Assembly (NCBI GenBank): GCA_026196775.1
Contig: JAPHUD010000014.1
Span: forward strand, 1-52,095
DNA length: 52,095 bases
Reading direction: 5' to 3'
From: Flavobacteriales bacterium
GTDB lineage: Bacteria > Bacteroidota > Bacteroidia > Flavobacteriales_E > Vicingaceae
In this document: piece after piece, positions 50,715-52,095 of the stretch
How positions within the stretch are numbered: the stretch's first letter is position 1
Layout of the letters: every line of letters starts with the position of its first letter
The notes under the pieces: model-generated
Databases searched by the model: none
Told to the model about the DNA's origin: nothing
The model's input: only the letters and a program-made list of their open reading frames with translations
Position numbers and translations under genes: made by a program

Positions 50715-52095
50715 TTATCTTAATAAAGTTAAAGTACCTTTAAACGTTTCTGTTTTGTCTGTAGTTATTTTAATGATGTAAAAATAAGTGCCCTCTGGGC
50801 AAATCGCTCCTGAACTCGTTCTGCCATTCCAAGTAGCGTTAACATCAGAGGTTTCATACATTAACATTCCCCAACGGTTATAAATTTGCATATCTAAATT
50901 GGTAACACCTGTACTTTCAATAAAAAAGACATCGTTATTTCCATCATTATTCGGACTAAACACATTAGGAATAGTGAAGGATACAGGAATTTCTAAACAA
51001 GAATCTATAACAATATGGTTATTCATCGTAATCGTATCAGCCCCAAAAGCATTGCTTACAAAAAGTGTTACATCATAAGTTCCAGTTGAATCATAACAAA
51101 TCCCTTGTGGATGTTGTAGGGTAGAAGTAGCAGGTGAAGCTCCTTCAAATAACCAGAACCATGATGTTGGAGTGTTGGTACTTAAGTCGGTAAAATCTAC
51201 ACAATCATTTATACAAACAGATGTATTATTTGCATTGAGGTTAGCTGTAGGAACGCCACAACTAACAACAGAAACCGTTACACTATCTTGATTTTGACAG
51301 CCATTTATGTCAATTCCTGTTACTATATATGTTGTTGTAGATGTTGGTGTAACCGTTTGAGATGGTCCCATTACAATAGTGTTACTCCATGAATACATAT
51401 TAGCCCCAGAAGCGGAAATAGTTGCAGCACTTCCATTACAAATAGTAGTGTCGTTACTTGCAACTACTGTAGGAAGTGGATTAACAGTAATGAAATTACT
51501 CATAAAAATAGAGTCAGAACCAGCAGAATTAGTAGCTACAAGAGCCACATCAAAAGTTCCGGCAGTTGGGTAACAAATATTAGTTGGGTTTTGTTGTGAT
51601 GAAGTAGGAGTAGAGGAACCAAAAAAGTACCACGACCAGCTGGTTGGAATACTTGAACTTAGATCAGTAAAATTAATACACTCATTCATACAAATAATAG
51701 AATCTGTAGCACTAAAACTAGCTGTAGGAGGTGTTCCGCAGTTGGTTACCGTAATAATTACATTATCAGTATTCTGACAACCATTAGCATCAGTTCCAGT
51801 AACAATATAAGTGGTATTTATTGTTGGATTAACGATGTGAGATTGTCCAGCACCTAAGCCGTTATCCCAAGTATAAGAACTAGCACCCGAAGCTGTAATA
51901 GTTGCAGTGCTTCCATTACAGATAGTAGTGTCATTACTTGCAATTACTGTAGGAAGTGGATTGACAGTAATAATTACGTTATCTGTATTTTGGCATCCAT
52001 TGGCATCTGTACCAGTAACCACATAAGTGGTAGTAGTTGTTGGGTTAACGGTATGTGATTGTCCGGCACCTAAACCATTATCCCAAGAGTAAGTA
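50715..52095 (-). CDS. PKD-repeat surface protein with type B T9SS domain, 5' end outside window
   Basis: The frame continues past the right edge, so the N-terminus is missing. The visible 460 residues hold Cys-pair beta modules (IASNDTTICNGSTATITASG ... TYIVTGTDANGCQN) alternating with PKD-like modules (CINDCVDFTDLS ... GTYDVTLFVSN). The last 90 residues (IPNVFSPNNDGNNDVF ... MQIYNRWGMLMYE ... CPEGTYFYIIKI) are the gliding-motility-type C-terminal domain, a type B T9SS sorting signal, distinct from the type A domains of the other three T9SS proteins here. Such proteins are usually large adhesins. The module at the right edge is a 216-bp-offset copy of the one before it. Confidence 0.9.
   Translation of the reverse strand, partial: TYSWDNGLGAGQSHTVNPTTTTTYVVTGTDANGCQNTDNVIITVNPLPTVIASNDTTICNGSTATITASGASSYTWDNGLGAGQSHIVNPTINTTYIVTGTDANGCQNTDNVIITVTNCGTPPTASFSATDSIICMNECINFTDLSSSIPTSWSWYFFGSSTPTSSQQNPTNICYPTAGTFDVALVATNSAGSDSIFMSNFITVNPLPTVVASNDTTICNGSAATISASGANMYSWSNTIVMGPSQTVTPTSTTTYIVTGIDINGCQNQDSVTVSVVSCGVPTANLNANNTSVCINDCVDFTDLSTNTPTSWFWLFEGASPATSTLQHPQGICYDSTGTYDVTLFVSNAFGADTITMNNHIVIDSCLEIPVSFTIPNVFSPNNDGNNDVFFIESTGVTNLDMQIYNRWGMLMYETSDVNATWNGRTSSGAICPEGTYFYIIKITTDKTETFKGTLTLLR
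51751..52095 (-). repeat. Tandem module copies in the type B T9SS gene
   Basis: The segment starting at 51751 recurs with a 216-base (72-codon) offset at 51967 and continues to the edge; a more diverged copy lies near 51250-51450. Nucleotide similarity of the first two is high (shared GTAATAATTAC and ATTGTCC...GCACCTAA). The array probably continues outside the window. Confidence 0.75.

Overview
This window comes from a low-G+C member of the Bacteroidota, most likely a marine-type Flavobacteriales bacterium. I base this on five signs: several secreted proteins with C-terminal type IX secretion (T9SS) sorting domains; promoters of the TAnnTTTG (-7) type; weak or absent Shine-Dalgarno sequences; a TonB receptor with a carboxypeptidase-regulatory-like N-terminal domain; and many DUF families typical of that phylum. 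I cannot name a genus. I see no rRNA, tRNA, CRISPR array, prophage or intact insertion sequence.

Layout, left to right. 1-1936: 3' part of a large T9SS-secreted adhesin-like protein. 2124-8785: housekeeping genes for the GTPase TypA/BipA, a fused HemA-HemC protein, HemD, menaquinone enzyme MqnD and heptose epimerase HldD. 8876-15139: two small plus-strand genes facing a minus-strand operon of a 1220-residue outer-membrane-type protein with 17 Cys-His...HGD...Cys repeats, a TPMT-like methyltransferase and a family III CoA-transferase. 15415-18107: ffh, folD and an acidic small protein. 18350-21098: two T9SS-secreted proteins; between and beside them lies a decayed duplicate of the pgpA promoter and start. 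21332-23274: pgpA, gtrA, a DUF4920 lipoprotein and a monohaem cytochrome-like lipoprotein. 23352-31527 (minus): a dicarboxylate/glutamate-type symporter, aroC, a radical SAM/SPASM protein, a MORN-type protein, a FecA-like receptor behind a perfect palindrome, and an unknown polytopic membrane protein. 31657-36737: aroB-aroA, a GlcNAc-kinase-like protein and a SpoIID-like protein. 36778-50630 (minus): small proteins, an epimerase, aminopeptidase P, a SiaC-like protein, dapA-msrA, a DUF4870 protein, the operon rlmL-like/hypothetical/pfkA/AddA-like helicase-nuclease, lpd and a rhodanese-thioredoxin lipoprotein. 50715-52095: 3' part of a PKD-repeat protein with a type B T9SS domain.

How the genes work together. 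The haem genes make tetrapyrroles from glutamyl-tRNA to uroporphyrinogen III, with two steps in one polypeptide. aroB, aroA and aroC are three of the seven shikimate-pathway enzymes, and MqnD points to futalosine-type menaquinone synthesis. pfkA and lpd serve central carbon metabolism. Four T9SS-type proteins plus the repeat protein form the cell-surface part.

The most unusual items are the 17-repeat Cys/His protein with two layers of DNA-level amplification, the HemA-HemC fusion, the scar of a pgpA 5' duplication with both promoter elements lost in one copy, a terminator-shaped hairpin inside signal-peptide codons, and a 10+5+10 bp perfect palindrome before the TonB receptor. Promoter and hairpin calls were made by eye.
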